From the NCBI GenBank assembly GCA_035275545.1, contig DATEMP010000274.1, forward strand, positions 1 through 10,083: a stretch of DNA of 10,083 nt. The letters run 5' to 3'. The DNA is from WS-11 sp035275545 (GTDB lineage: Bacteria > Eisenbacteria > RBG-16-71-46). Shown here piece by piece: positions 1 through 7,134 of the stretch. The stretch's first letter is position 1; each line of letters begins with the position of its first letter. Under the pieces are notes generated by a model. The model searched no databases and was not told where the DNA came from. It was given only the letters and a program-made list of their open reading frames with translations. The translations under genes were made by a program, and so were the position numbers.

Positions 1-1864
1 CCAGGGTCCACGCGGTCCGGAGCGCCTGCTCCATGGACGCGGCGTGGTCGACGAGCCAGCCGACCGCGTCGCGCGCGCGCACCGTCTCGCCGGTGAGCAG
101 CATGCGCAGGAGGCGCGGCCGGTGCTCGCGCGGCGCGCGGCGGAACGGCCAGTGGCAGCCCTCCATGCCGGGCACCACCGGGAGCGTCACCTCGGGCCAG
201 CCGAGGCGCGCGTCCTCGACCGCCACCAGGTGGTGGCAGTGCATGAGCAGCTCGAGCATGCCGCCCAGCAGGCGCTTGCCGGGAACGAATCCGATCGAGA
301 CCTGGAACTGGTCGTGCAGACGGCGTGCGGTGCCGGGCCAGCCGCGCGTGATCGCGAGGCCCGCCTCGCGGTCGTCGAGCGCGGCGAAAAAATCCGAGGT
401 ATCCGCGCCCACCATCTGGGTCGAGAGGTGGAAGTCACCGGTGACGATGACCCGCCGGATGCCCTGGGCGAGCAGCCAGTCGAGCGCGCGGTTGAGCTCC
501 CGGTCCACGTCCCACGAGTAGCTCTCCCGCGAGAGCGTCACCACGCCCACCGTGCCGTCGTGCTCGGCGTTCACGTAGAGCTGCTCCCAGTCCGGGCCCT
601 CCATGCGCTCGAGCGCCTCCGGATGCCATGCCTGGGCGGCCGCCTCGGGATGCACGCGGTGATACGCCTCGACCGTGCTGCGCACCTCCTCCGGTCCGAG
701 GGATCTCATGTGCGCCAGGATCCCGGAGCGGAACTGGGCGCACAGCTCGCCGATCGCGTTGAGCAGAGCCGGATGCGCGCGCCGCTCGTGGAGCATCAGG
801 CTCGCCATCTGGAAGAGCGGGCCGGCCAGTGCGACGCGGAACGCCTCGTGCTCGTCGGCGCTCAGCGACCAGTCGACCACCGGGCGCAGGTGGTCGGGCG
901 GATACCACGGTTGCCCGGTGTCCTTGCGCTCGATGAGCTCGGGCGTGGGCCGGAACAGGTCGCCGTACACCTCGGACAGATGATGGAGGCACGACCAGGT
1001 CAGGAAGTCGGCGCCCTTCGAGCCGATGACGTCGTGGGCGCGGAACGGGTTCGCGCCCAGCAGCCGGCGCGTGAGCTTGTCGATCTTCCAGAACGGCATG
1101 TTCGTGCGGCGATGGTGGCGCAGCCCCGCGTGCGTCACGCCGCAGAACCACACGTCGAGCACGAACGACCAGTGGTCGGAGACCGGCATCGGGATCAGGC
1201 CCAGCGACCAGAGGAGCTGGGTGATCGCCGATGGTGCAGGCTCGACCACCTCGTAGACCTTGTTGATCTCGTGCGGGAACGCGGGGTGCGCAATCGGCAC
1301 GCCCAGCTCCGCGGACGGGAATCCCGAGGTCACCGAGCGGATCTCGATGCCCGGGAACGCCTCGCGGAACACGCGGTAGTGGGCCTTCTTGGCCTCGAGG
1401 ATCTCCGGGATCGCTTCCAATAGAAATCGCGGGCGCAGCGAGGCCAGCTCGGCGGGGAGGGACTTCCCGTCGTAGGTGAGGCGCACGATCCCGCTCATGA
1501 TCCGGTCGGCGCTCTCGCGGCCGAACGCCTGGACCAGCCCCGGATACTGGCGCCCGATGCCGTCCGAAGCGCCCGGGAAGTCGAGCGTGACCACGCGCAC
1601 GCCGTAGGGCACCAGCCGCGAGCCGAGCTGCATGGTCTTGCCGGCGCCGACGATGCCGTTGCCGCCGGAGATGACCAGTGCGCCGCGCCCGCCTTCGGGG
1701 CCGAACACGCGCTCGACCAGCTCCTCGGTGCGCACCGGCAGCGCGCCGCGGCGGAACAGGTCGAGCACGCCGCCGAGCCCCAGGGTCTCGAGCGTCGGGG
1801 TGCGCATCGTGCGCGTGCTGCCGCGGTCCGCGCCGGTGACGCGTTCCTGCACCACGCCGCTCAT
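1..1864 (-). CDS. 3-hydroxyacyl-CoA dehydrogenase / enoyl-CoA hydratase fusion, C-terminus cut by window edge
   Basis: Bifunctional fatty-acid beta-oxidation enzyme, expected to hydrate 2-enoyl-CoA and oxidise the resulting 3-hydroxyacyl-CoA with NAD in the cytoplasm. 621 residues are visible and the end lies outside the window. Residues about 60-210 form a Rossmann domain: a G-N-G-I-V-G loop (68-73, GxGxxG) and D95 ending strand 2. By eye, H193 and E205 align with the catalytic His-Glu dyad of the dehydrogenase family (spacing of 12 preserved). Residues about 220-330 match the all-helical dehydrogenase C-domain. From about 428 a crotonase domain begins: GAD at 486-488, GGMLEL with E538, and GWPE with E558. 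These match the two catalytic glutamates of enoyl-CoA hydratase. The order (dehydrogenase first, hydratase last) is that of FadN-type proteins, not FadB. The dehydrogenase part is divergent, so substrate range is open. The start ATG overlaps the thiolase stop as ATGA, implying translational coupling. Confidence 0.85.
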   Translation of the reverse strand, partial: MSGVVQERVTGADRGSTRTMRTPTLETLGLGGVLDLFRRGALPVRTEELVERVFGPEGGRGALVISGGNGIVGAGKTMQLGSRLVPYGVRVVTLDFPGASDGIGRQYPGLVQAFGRESADRIMSGIVRLTYDGKSLPAELASLRPRFLLEAIPEILEAKKAHYRVFREAFPGIEIRSVTSGFPSAELGVPIAHPAFPHEINKVYEVVEPAPSAITQLLWSLGLIPMPVSDHWSFVLDVWFCGVTHAGLRHHRRTNMPFWKIDKLTRRLLGANPFRAHDVIGSKGADFLTWSCLHHLSEVYGDLFRPTPELIERKDTGQPWYPPDHLRPVVDWSLSADEHEAFRVALAGPLFQMASLMLHERRAHPALLNAIGELCAQFRSGILAHMRSLGPEEVRSTVEAYHRVHPEAAAQAWHPEALERMEGPDWEQLYVNAEHDGTVGVVTLSRESYSWDVDRELNRALDWLLAQGIRRVIVTGDFHLSTQMVGADTSDFFAALDDREAGLAITRGWPGTARRLHDQFQVSIGFVPGKRLLGGMLELLMHCHHLVAVEDARLGWPEVTLPVVPGMEGCHWPFRRAPREHRPRLLRMLLTGETVRARDAVGWLVDHAASMEQALRTAWTL

Positions 1865-3108
1865 CGACGACCTCCGGAGCTCCGGGCGCTGGTCGCGCCA
1901 CGGTCATTCACCTCGAACAGCGCCGCGATCCCCACGTCGCCCGCCGCGCAGCCGAAGATCAGCACGTAGCCTCCGCCCCGCTCGACCGCCTCCTCGAGCG
2001 CCTCGATGAGCACGCGCGTCAGCGTGGGCCCCTGCGGGTGACCCCACACCAGCGAGCAGCCGGTGCGGTTCATCTTCCGCCAGTCGTAGCCGGTGACGCG
2101 CGTGAACACCGCGTCGTTCACCGCGAACGGGTTGTGGTTCTTGACCACCGCCATCTGGTCGAGGGTGAGGCCGGTGCGCTGCATGAGCCGCTGGACCGCC
2201 AGCGCCGGCGCCTCCGGCATCAGGCTGGGCTCGGCGCGCGCCTCGGCCTTGGCGACGAACCGGATCTCGATCTCCGGCTTGCGGCTCAGCGCACGCGCCT
2301 TCTCCTCGCTCGTGACCAGCAGGGTCGCCATGCCGTCCGAGGCATGGGTCTGGGTCCCCGAGGTGACGCAGGTGTCGAGCTCGCGCTGCCCGCGCAGCGT
2401 CGCGAGCGAGACCTCGCGCACGCCCTTGTCCTCATCGATCCGCCCGAGCGGCCGGCCCGCCACGTTGAGGATGTCGAGCGACACCAGGACGCGATCGAGG
2501 AATCCCGAGCGCTTCGCCTCGAAGTACTGCTGGTGGCGGACGAACGCCACCTCGTCGACCTCGCTCCGGTCGATCTTGTACTTGCGCGCGGTGATGCCCG
2601 CGGCGGCGATCATCGCGTTGCCGGTGGCGGGATCGAATCCAAAGTTGTCCCACACGTCCGCGAGCGCGTGCGTGCGCTGGTGAGCGCGGCGCTCGGGGAA
2701 CACGCCCACCGGGGAGTCGCTGGTGCGGTCGAAGGTGAGCACGCCCACCGCGTCCTTGGAGCCCGACTCGATCTCGGCGCCGGCGAGCAGCACCGCCTGG
2801 AGCCCGGTCGCGCATGCCTGCTCGACGTGGTAGCCGGGCAGGCGCTCGCCCATGCAGCTCGCCACCAGCGGCGCGGTCCAGAACTTCCAGTGCCAGGGGA
2901 TGGTCGAGCCGATCACCAGGTACTCGAGCTCGCTCTTGGGCACGCCGCGCGTCCCGAGGATGCGGCCCATCGCCTCGCCCGCGCACTGGCCGATGTTGAC
3001 CTCGGCGAGCGCGCTGGTCTGCCAGGCGGGGAAGAAGCTGCTGCCCCACGTCCCGTACGGGATGCGGGCGCGCGGGAACATGCGGTCGGTGACGCTCATG
3101 GCGCGCAC
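1861..3108 (-). CDS. Thiolase family protein (acetyl-CoA acyltransferase)
   Basis: Expected to cleave 3-ketoacyl-CoA with CoA, or condense acyl-CoAs in reverse. It is the last beta-oxidation step and partner of the downstream dehydrogenase/hydratase. At 415 residues it has the usual thiolase length. The nucleophile lies in QACATG (C99). The usual NEAFA motif is replaced by N-H-N-P-F-A (324-329). The histidine motif is WGHPQG (H357) and the second catalytic cysteine is in FGCAAGDVG (C387), so all key catalytic residues are present. Start choice: the GTG at 3108 has GGGAG about 8 bases upstream, inside the end of the preceding gene. An in-frame ATG at 3099 is the alternative and removes three residues. 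The gene starts 4 bases after the YdeI-like stop and overlaps the next gene by 4 bases, so it sits in the middle of an operon. A biosynthetic or SCP2-like thiolase role cannot be excluded. Confidence 0.9.
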   Translation of the reverse strand: MRAMSVTDRMFPRARIPYGTWGSSFFPAWQTSALAEVNIGQCAGEAMGRILGTRGVPKSELEYLVIGSTIPWHWKFWTAPLVASCMGERLPGYHVEQACATGLQAVLLAGAEIESGSKDAVGVLTFDRTSDSPVGVFPERRAHQRTHALADVWDNFGFDPATGNAMIAAAGITARKYKIDRSEVDEVAFVRHQQYFEAKRSGFLDRVLVSLDILNVAGRPLGRIDEDKGVREVSLATLRGQRELDTCVTSGTQTHASDGMATLLVTSEEKARALSRKPEIEIRFVAKAEARAEPSLMPEAPALAVQRLMQRTGLTLDQMAVVKNHNPFAVNDAVFTRVTGYDWRKMNRTGCSLVWGHPQGPTLTRVLIEALEEAVERGGGYVLIFGCAAGDVGIAALFEVNDRGATSARSSGGRR

Positions 3109-3125
3109 TTTATCACTCCCGGCGG
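3100..3125 (-). promoter_or_regulatory. Translation start region of the thiolase, overlapping the YdeI-like stop
   Basis: On the minus strand, GGGAG followed by TGATAAA leads to GTG (3108) and, nine bases later, an in-frame ATG (3099). The TGA is the YdeI-like stop. The GGGAG lies 8 bases from the GTG but about 17 from the ATG, which favours the GTG and reinitiation after the upstream gene. The GATAAA could instead act as a weak -10 giving a nearly leaderless ATG transcript; the sequence alone does not settle this. Confidence 0.4.
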
Positions 3126-3706
3126 GGGCTCGCCGGGGTGCGGTCGAGCGACGGGATCGGCTGCCCGCGCTCCGAATGCGCGAGCAGGATCGCGAAGCGC
3201 CGTTCCCGCGTCGCCTCCTGCTTGGCGCTCACGATCCACCACGCCACCGTCCGGCGATACCACGGGGGCCGGGCGCGGAAGTGGGCCCAGGCCTTAGGCC
3301 GCGCCTTGAATGCCTTCAGGAAGCGGGGCGGCAGATCGTGCGGGCGCTGCTCGAACGAGTAGACGCCGGTGCGCGCCGGGGTGCGCTTCGCAAACGCCGC
3401 GAGGCCCGCGGCGTGCATGAGCCCTTTGCGCTTGAGCGCCTGGATGCGGCGCACGTTGACCGCGCTCCAGATGCTGCCGGGGCGCCGCGGCGTGAAGCGG
3501 ATCACGTAGCGCTCGGCGTCCAGGCGCTTGCGCACGCCGTCGATCCACCCGAACGAGAGGGCGGCGTCGACCGACTCGGGCCAGGTGATGCTCGGGACCC
3601 CCGTGCCGCGCTTGTGGAAGCCGACCCACAGCTCGGGGGCGCGCGCATGATGGCGCTCGAGCCAGCGGCGGAAGTCGTCGGGCGTGGCGAAGAATCTCGG
3701 CTTCAC
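3113..3706 (-). CDS. YdeI/OmdA-like family protein
   Basis: A 197-residue soluble protein resembling the YdeI/OmpD-associated ('bacteriocin-protection') family. The N-terminal half carries its typical pattern: F-x-T-P-x-D-F-R-x-W-L near residues 6-16, then ELWVGFHK, ITWPESVDAALSFGWIDG (about 40-57) and RFTPRRPGSIWSAVN. The C-terminal half is the helical, Lys/Arg-rich segment usual in the family, including PPWYRRTVAWWIVSAKQ. The biochemical role of the family is poorly defined; E. coli YdeI has been tied to envelope-stress or peptide resistance, so no reaction is claimed. The start is a GTG; no in-frame ATG exists upstream before the stop at 3740-3742, and no clear Shine-Dalgarno sequence is seen. 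The stop lies 4 bases before the thiolase GTG, and its last codons supply the thiolase ribosome-binding sequence, so the two are probably cotranscribed. Confidence 0.8.
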   Translation of the reverse strand: MKPRFFATPDDFRRWLERHHARAPELWVGFHKRGTGVPSITWPESVDAALSFGWIDGVRKRLDAERYVIRFTPRRPGSIWSAVNVRRIQALKRKGLMHAAGLAAFAKRTPARTGVYSFEQRPHDLPPRFLKAFKARPKAWAHFRARPPWYRRTVAWWIVSAKQEATRERRFAILLAHSERGQPIPSLDRTPASPRRE

Positions 3707-3771
3707 GGTCGAACAGGGTGTCGCCGCGGCCGGACCCCGTCAAGAGCGCGCGGCTCGGAGGACGTGGACGG
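3707..3771. other. 65-base gap between the secreted protein and the YdeI-like gene
   Basis: This gap separates two minus-strand genes. I see no strong hairpin followed by T residues. A minus-strand TTGACG (3743-3738) could be a -35 element, but the sequence 17 bases on (CACCCT) is a poor -10. Whether the YdeI-thiolase unit has its own promoter is unresolved. Confidence 0.3.
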
Positions 3772-6270
3772 CTACGGCGTGCGCGAAGGTCCCGCCGGGC
3801 GCGGGGCGGTGCTGCTCTGGGGCGCGAGGTCCATGATCGGGCGCGGGGCCACCGTCTCGGCGCGCGCCGCCTCGCGGAACAGCAGGCTGGTTCCGGTCCA
3901 GTCGCCGGCGGTCGGGAACATGAGCGACGTGGGCGCCCACGCCTGCATGCTGTTCGCGAATCGCCCCACCTCGGTGGGGCCGGCGAACGGCTGGTTGTAC
4001 GGGGCGTTGTAGTTCCGCTTCGAGGCCCGCTCCCAGAGGGAGCGCGCCCGGCCCAGGCTCACGCGCTCGCCGGTCATCCGGTAGCGGACGATGAGCGCGT
4101 TGATGAAGCTCTCCGACGAGGTCGCGGCACTGTAGGGGATGATCGTCCCGGCGTTGCGCCACTGGCTCTCGCTCAAGTGGGTGATCGCGCCGGCCTGGGG
4201 ATGGTCCACAACCATCTCGTCGCCGGTGTTGCCGTTTGCGGGGTCGGCGGCGTAGTCCCGCGCGAAGGCGCCGATCCGCAGCAGCTGGTCGCGCACCGCG
4301 CCGTTCTGGGTGGCGAGCCAGTAGCGGTGAAGCCCTTCCACCACCGTGGTCATCATGAAGGGGGTGACCAGCTTGGCGTTGATCGAGAACCGGCTCGCCA
4401 CCGCGGGCGGCATGCTGCGGATCTGGGCGTAGAAGAACCCGCGAGGATCCCAGTTCGGCGAGCTCGTGAACAGCTCGGCGGCATGATCCGCCGCGGCCCG
4501 CCAGCGCGGATCGCCAGTCGCCTCCCAGGCGCGCGTCAGCACCAGCAGGCATCGCCCCTGAAATCGACAGTTGCCGGCCACGCCGCCGCCATTGTAGGGC
4601 GTGCGCCACGACAGGTAGCGCTCGCACTGCTCCGCGACGTCGAGCGCCGCCTCCAGGGCGTCGCGGTCGCCGGTGAGGTAATAGAGGTCGAGCAGCCCGC
4701 CGTTCCACATGTGGCTCGAGCCCGGCTTGCCGCGCTTGATGTCGTTGCGGATGTAGGCCTGGTCCATCGCGGTGAGCTGCGGCTGGAGCGGGGGCTGCCG
4801 GACCGTGGCGCCCGGGCCGTCGCCGTACTTGCCCCATGCGCCCGCGTAGTCGAACCCGTCCGTGCGGTACGCCCATTCCCATTTCGCGTAGCGTCCCCAG
4901 GCGCGCAGCCGGTCGAGGTAGAACGGGATCTGGACGCGCGAGAACATGACGATGTTCTGCCACAGATCGTCCGACTCGGGATCCATCGATCCGTCCAGGA
5001 CCGACCAGCTCGGGTAGAGATCCTGGACCCGGGGCCGGTTGTGCTCCTGGCTCCAGGGGTTGCCTGCCACCGGCCACACCCAGCCCCACCGGTGATAGGC
5101 GTCCTTCTCGTCCTGGTAGGTGCTTCCCTCGTGGACCCCGAACGCGTCGAGCGCCGCGTAGCGCTCCGGCGCCGAGAGTGCCACCAGCGGATCCTGGGCG
5201 GCGGTGGCGCGGCGTCCGTTCTCGGCCCCGGAGAGCGCGGCGAACTCCACCTGCCAGGTGGCGCCGTGGTGGGAGAGGTCCCCCATCACCAGGCCGCCAT
5301 TGACACCCGTGTCCAGGGTCGCGTTCACGCGGCTCACCGGCGGGCTCGCGTCGGGATCGTAGGCGGTCGAGACCGTGAACGTGGCGGGGATCATCTCGAG
5401 CGCCACGTCGGCGGCGGCCGCCGATGTCCACACGATCGCCCCCGAGCGCGGGATGCGCACGGTCGCGGTCCCCGAGCCCACGTAGAGCTTCGCGGACGCG
5501 AGCTTGACGTAACGCTCGCGCGCCGCGAGCGAGTTACGGATCAGGTGCTCGATCTTGACGTCGCTGTGGCCGGCGTACCAGGTGATCCGGGTCGTGTAGT
5601 CGATGAGCGGGGTCGACCCCTGGAGGTAGGTGCCGTCGACGCGGAGCGTGGCGCGCATCGGGCCCCGGTACTCCCACACCATGCGCGACGGGCGGCCGCG
5701 GCCGGAGCAGATCGCGCCGGTCCCGGCATCGCGCACGCGGAGATTCGCCGAGCTGGTCAACGGCACGATCAGCTCCGAGCCGCCGAACGCCTGGTCGTTG
5801 TTCCGGTCCAGCCACACGCGGTCGAACAGGTTGAAGAGCACCTTGTTGACCTCGGTGCGGAGCGGGCCGGTGGAGACGGTGATGCGGTTGGCATCCTCCA
5901 CCACCCAGACCGTGTTCGCGGGATAGGCGGCGGGCAGCTGCTCGCGGAGCATGAGCGAGCGCGACTGCTGTGAGCCGAGGGTGAGCTGGAAGTCGAGCAG
6001 CAGCCAGGGGGTGGTCCGGTGAGGGAGGACCGTGGCCTGAAGGGGGATCTGCTGGCCGCCGTCGTAGAGCGCCCAGCTCGATCCCGCCTGCGACGGCTCG
6101 ATCGGCACGCCGATCGTCACCGGCTCCTGGACGCGGGGCACCGCATTGTATTCGGTGACCGTGAGCGGGATAGTCCCCGCACCCGCGCCGCGGATGCTCC
6201 CGCCCGCCGCGAGCGCGAGCCCGCAGCACGACACGACCATCAGGAGACGACCGCCAAGGCGCAGACGCAC
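3772..6270 (-). CDS. Secreted YetA/exo-rhamnogalacturonan lyase-like (PL26-type) protein
   Basis: A large exported protein of 832 residues, likely acting on polysaccharide outside the cytoplasm. Residues 1 to about 32 look like a signal peptide: a basic start, a hydrophobic core containing LLMVVSCCGLALAA, then a small-residue stretch. VVSC at 12-15 loosely fits a lipobox, so a lipoprotein is possible. Residues about 33-350 are beta-rich, with TGPLRTEVNK (134-143) followed by LFDRVWLDRNND, a pattern typical of the N-terminal RIFT-barrel of PcRGLX/YetA proteins. From about 375 to 800 the protein is helical and aromatic-rich, with SSHMWNGGLLDLYYLTGD (518-535), typical of alpha/alpha-toroid sugar-active enzymes. 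The tail (801-832) is Pro/Ala-rich. The start is GTG at 6270; an ATG at 6240 would remove the basic N-region. No Shine-Dalgarno is evident. Family assignment is from remembered motif resemblance; another toroid hydrolase or epimerase family is possible. Confidence 0.6.
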   Translation of the reverse strand: MRLRLGGRLLMVVSCCGLALAAGGSIRGAGAGTIPLTVTEYNAVPRVQEPVTIGVPIEPSQAGSSWALYDGGQQIPLQATVLPHRTTPWLLLDFQLTLGSQQSRSLMLREQLPAAYPANTVWVVEDANRITVSTGPLRTEVNKVLFNLFDRVWLDRNNDQAFGGSELIVPLTSSANLRVRDAGTGAICSGRGRPSRMVWEYRGPMRATLRVDGTYLQGSTPLIDYTTRITWYAGHSDVKIEHLIRNSLAARERYVKLASAKLYVGSGTATVRIPRSGAIVWTSAAAADVALEMIPATFTVSTAYDPDASPPVSRVNATLDTGVNGGLVMGDLSHHGATWQVEFAALSGAENGRRATAAQDPLVALSAPERYAALDAFGVHEGSTYQDEKDAYHRWGWVWPVAGNPWSQEHNRPRVQDLYPSWSVLDGSMDPESDDLWQNIVMFSRVQIPFYLDRLRAWGRYAKWEWAYRTDGFDYAGAWGKYGDGPGATVRQPPLQPQLTAMDQAYIRNDIKRGKPGSSHMWNGGLLDLYYLTGDRDALEAALDVAEQCERYLSWRTPYNGGGVAGNCRFQGRCLLVLTRAWEATGDPRWRAAADHAAELFTSSPNWDPRGFFYAQIRSMPPAVASRFSINAKLVTPFMMTTVVEGLHRYWLATQNGAVRDQLLRIGAFARDYAADPANGNTGDEMVVDHPQAGAITHLSESQWRNAGTIIPYSAATSSESFINALIVRYRMTGERVSLGRARSLWERASKRNYNAPYNQPFAGPTEVGRFANSMQAWAPTSLMFPTAGDWTGTSLLFREAARAETVAPRPIMDLAPQSSTAPRPAGPSRTP

Positions 6271-6437
6271 GAAGTGGAGACCCGGGATGTGCGAGCCGAA
6301 GTAGCGTTGCCGCTGGGGGCCGGGACGCGCCGAGTGGGGTTCGGCGGTCCAAGAGTGGCGTCAGATCGCGGTGGCGTCAAGACCGTTCCGCACCCCTGCC
6401 CCTGCCGTCGCCGGCGCGTGGCCCCACGGAGGACGAG
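6271..6437. promoter_or_regulatory. Divergent intergenic region with a short direct repeat
   Basis: This 167-base region lies between the minus-strand secreted protein and the plus-strand F420-reductase-like gene, so it should hold promoters for both. GTGGCGTCA occurs twice in the same orientation (6355-6363 and 6371-6379), 16 bases apart, which could be an operator or chance. No pair of -35/-10 hexamers with good spacing is convincing on either strand. The frame of the secreted protein stays open upstream to a stop at 6361-6363, but without an ATG or GTG that looks better than 6270. Confidence 0.35.
6355..6379 (+). repeat. 9-base direct repeat GTGGCGTCA, two copies
   Basis: Two exact copies of GTGGCGTCA (6355-6363 and 6371-6379) are separated by 7 bases, in the divergent promoter region. 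The 16-base repeat period is about one and a half helical turns. It could be a regulator half-site pair; chance cannot be excluded in GC-rich DNA. Confidence 0.4.
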
Positions 6438-7085
6438 ATGAAGTCGATCGCGGTGCTCGGCTCGGGCAAGGTCGGCGAGGTGCTGGCGAACGGATTCCTG
6501 AAGCACGGCCACCGCGTAATCCGCGGCTCGCGCGATCCCGCCAAGCTCGCCGACTGGCGCGCGGGGGCCGGGGCCGAGGCCTCGGTGGGCACGTTCGCCG
6601 AGGCGGCGCGGGAGGGCGGCATTGTCGTGCTCGCGGTCAAGGGCGACGCCGCCGAGTCGGTCCTCGACCTGTGCGGCGCCGACGCGCTCGCCGGCAAGAC
6701 GGTGATCGACACCACCAACCCGATCGCCGCGCGGCCGCCCGTGAACGGCGTGCTCGCCTACTTCACCACGCTCGAGGAGTCGCTCATGGAGCGCCTGCAG
6801 CGGCGGGTGCCCGACGCGCACTTCGTCAAGGCGTTCTCGTGCGTCGGGAACGCCCTCATGGTCGACCCGAAGCTCCCGGGCGGCCCGCCGACCATGTTCA
6901 TCTGCGGCAACCGGGCGGAGGCGAAGGCCGAGGTGAAGGCGATCCTGGACCGGTTCGGGTGGGAGACGCGGGATCTCGGCGCGGTCGAAGCGGCGCGCGC
7001 GATCGAGCCGCTCTGCATCCTGTGGTGCATCCCGGGCTTCCTCGAGAACCGCTGGTCACATGCCCTGAAGCTGCTCGACGCCTAA
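6438..7085 (+). CDS. NADPH:F420 oxidoreductase-like (COG2085) Rossmann protein
   Basis: A 215-residue soluble oxidoreductase of the NADPH-dependent F420 reductase family. It begins with a classic dinucleotide loop, AVLGSGKVG (G8, G10, G13). RGSRDP follows at 29-34; the S-R pair is the usual 2'-phosphate recognition site, pointing to NADP rather than NAD. The middle holds IVVLAVKGDA and VIDTTNPI, then FVKAFSCVGN, all standard for the family. Length matches family members. GGAGG lies 5 bases upstream of the ATG, a strong ribosome-binding site that fixes the start. The gene stands alone: divergent from the secreted protein and followed by a hairpin and a new promoter-like element. F420 use is inferred from family only; many members in organisms without F420 are plain NADP-binding proteins, and no F420 biosynthesis gene is in the window. 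Confidence 0.8.
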   Translation: MKSIAVLGSGKVGEVLANGFLKHGHRVIRGSRDPAKLADWRAGAGAEASVGTFAEAAREGGIVVLAVKGDAAESVLDLCGADALAGKTVIDTTNPIAARPPVNGVLAYFTTLEESLMERLQRRVPDAHFVKAFSCVGNALMVDPKLPGGPPTMFICGNRAEAKAEVKAILDRFGWETRDLGAVEAARAIEPLCILWCIPGFLENRWSHALKLLDA

Positions 7086-7086
7086 G

Positions 7087-7105
7087 CCGGCGCCGCCCGC
7101 GCCGG
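7087..7105 (+). terminator. Possible weak terminator hairpin after the F420-reductase-like gene
   Basis: CCGGCGC (7087-7093) pairs exactly with GCGCCGG (7099-7105) around a 5-base loop, starting 2 bases after the stop codon. The 7-bp all-GC stem is stable, but no T-tract follows, so it is at best a partial intrinsic terminator or a transcript-end stabiliser. Confidence 0.35.
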
Positions 7106-7109
7106 GCTC

Positions 7110-7118
7110 TGCTATCAT
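7110..7118 (+). promoter_or_regulatory. Extended -10 promoter element upstream of the MBOAT gene
   Basis: TGCTATCAT matches the extended -10 consensus TGnTATAAT at all but one position, in otherwise GC-rich DNA. It ends 16 bases before the ATG at 7135, so transcription would begin roughly 8-10 bases ahead of the start codon. No good -35 is seen, which extended -10 promoters tolerate. No Shine-Dalgarno precedes the ATG, consistent with a very short leader. It would drive the MBOAT-carrier-ligase operon. Confidence 0.5.
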
Positions 7119-7134
7119 CCGCGGCTCCCCGACC

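Noticed and set aside
44..1423. Long plus-strand frame opposite the dehydrogenase/hydratase fusion, and a 490-codon minus-strand frame over 435-1907
   Set aside because: Both are shadows. The frame starting at 1864 on the minus strand carries the Rossmann and crotonase motifs and shares the ATGA overlap with the thiolase.
2038..3297. Plus-strand frames across the thiolase gene
   Set aside because: They lack motifs and have shadow-like composition; the thiolase on the minus strand has all catalytic residues.
3738..3743. TTGACG as a -35 element upstream of the YdeI-like gene; also 6375-6380 upstream of the secreted protein gene
   Set aside because: Neither is followed at 16-18 bases by a credible -10 hexamer (CACCCT and CACTCT respectively).
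3718..5973. A 751-codon open frame on the plus strand opposite the secreted protein gene
   Set aside because: Composition is Arg/Gly/Val/His-biased without any recognisable fold, while the minus-strand frame has a signal peptide and family motifs.
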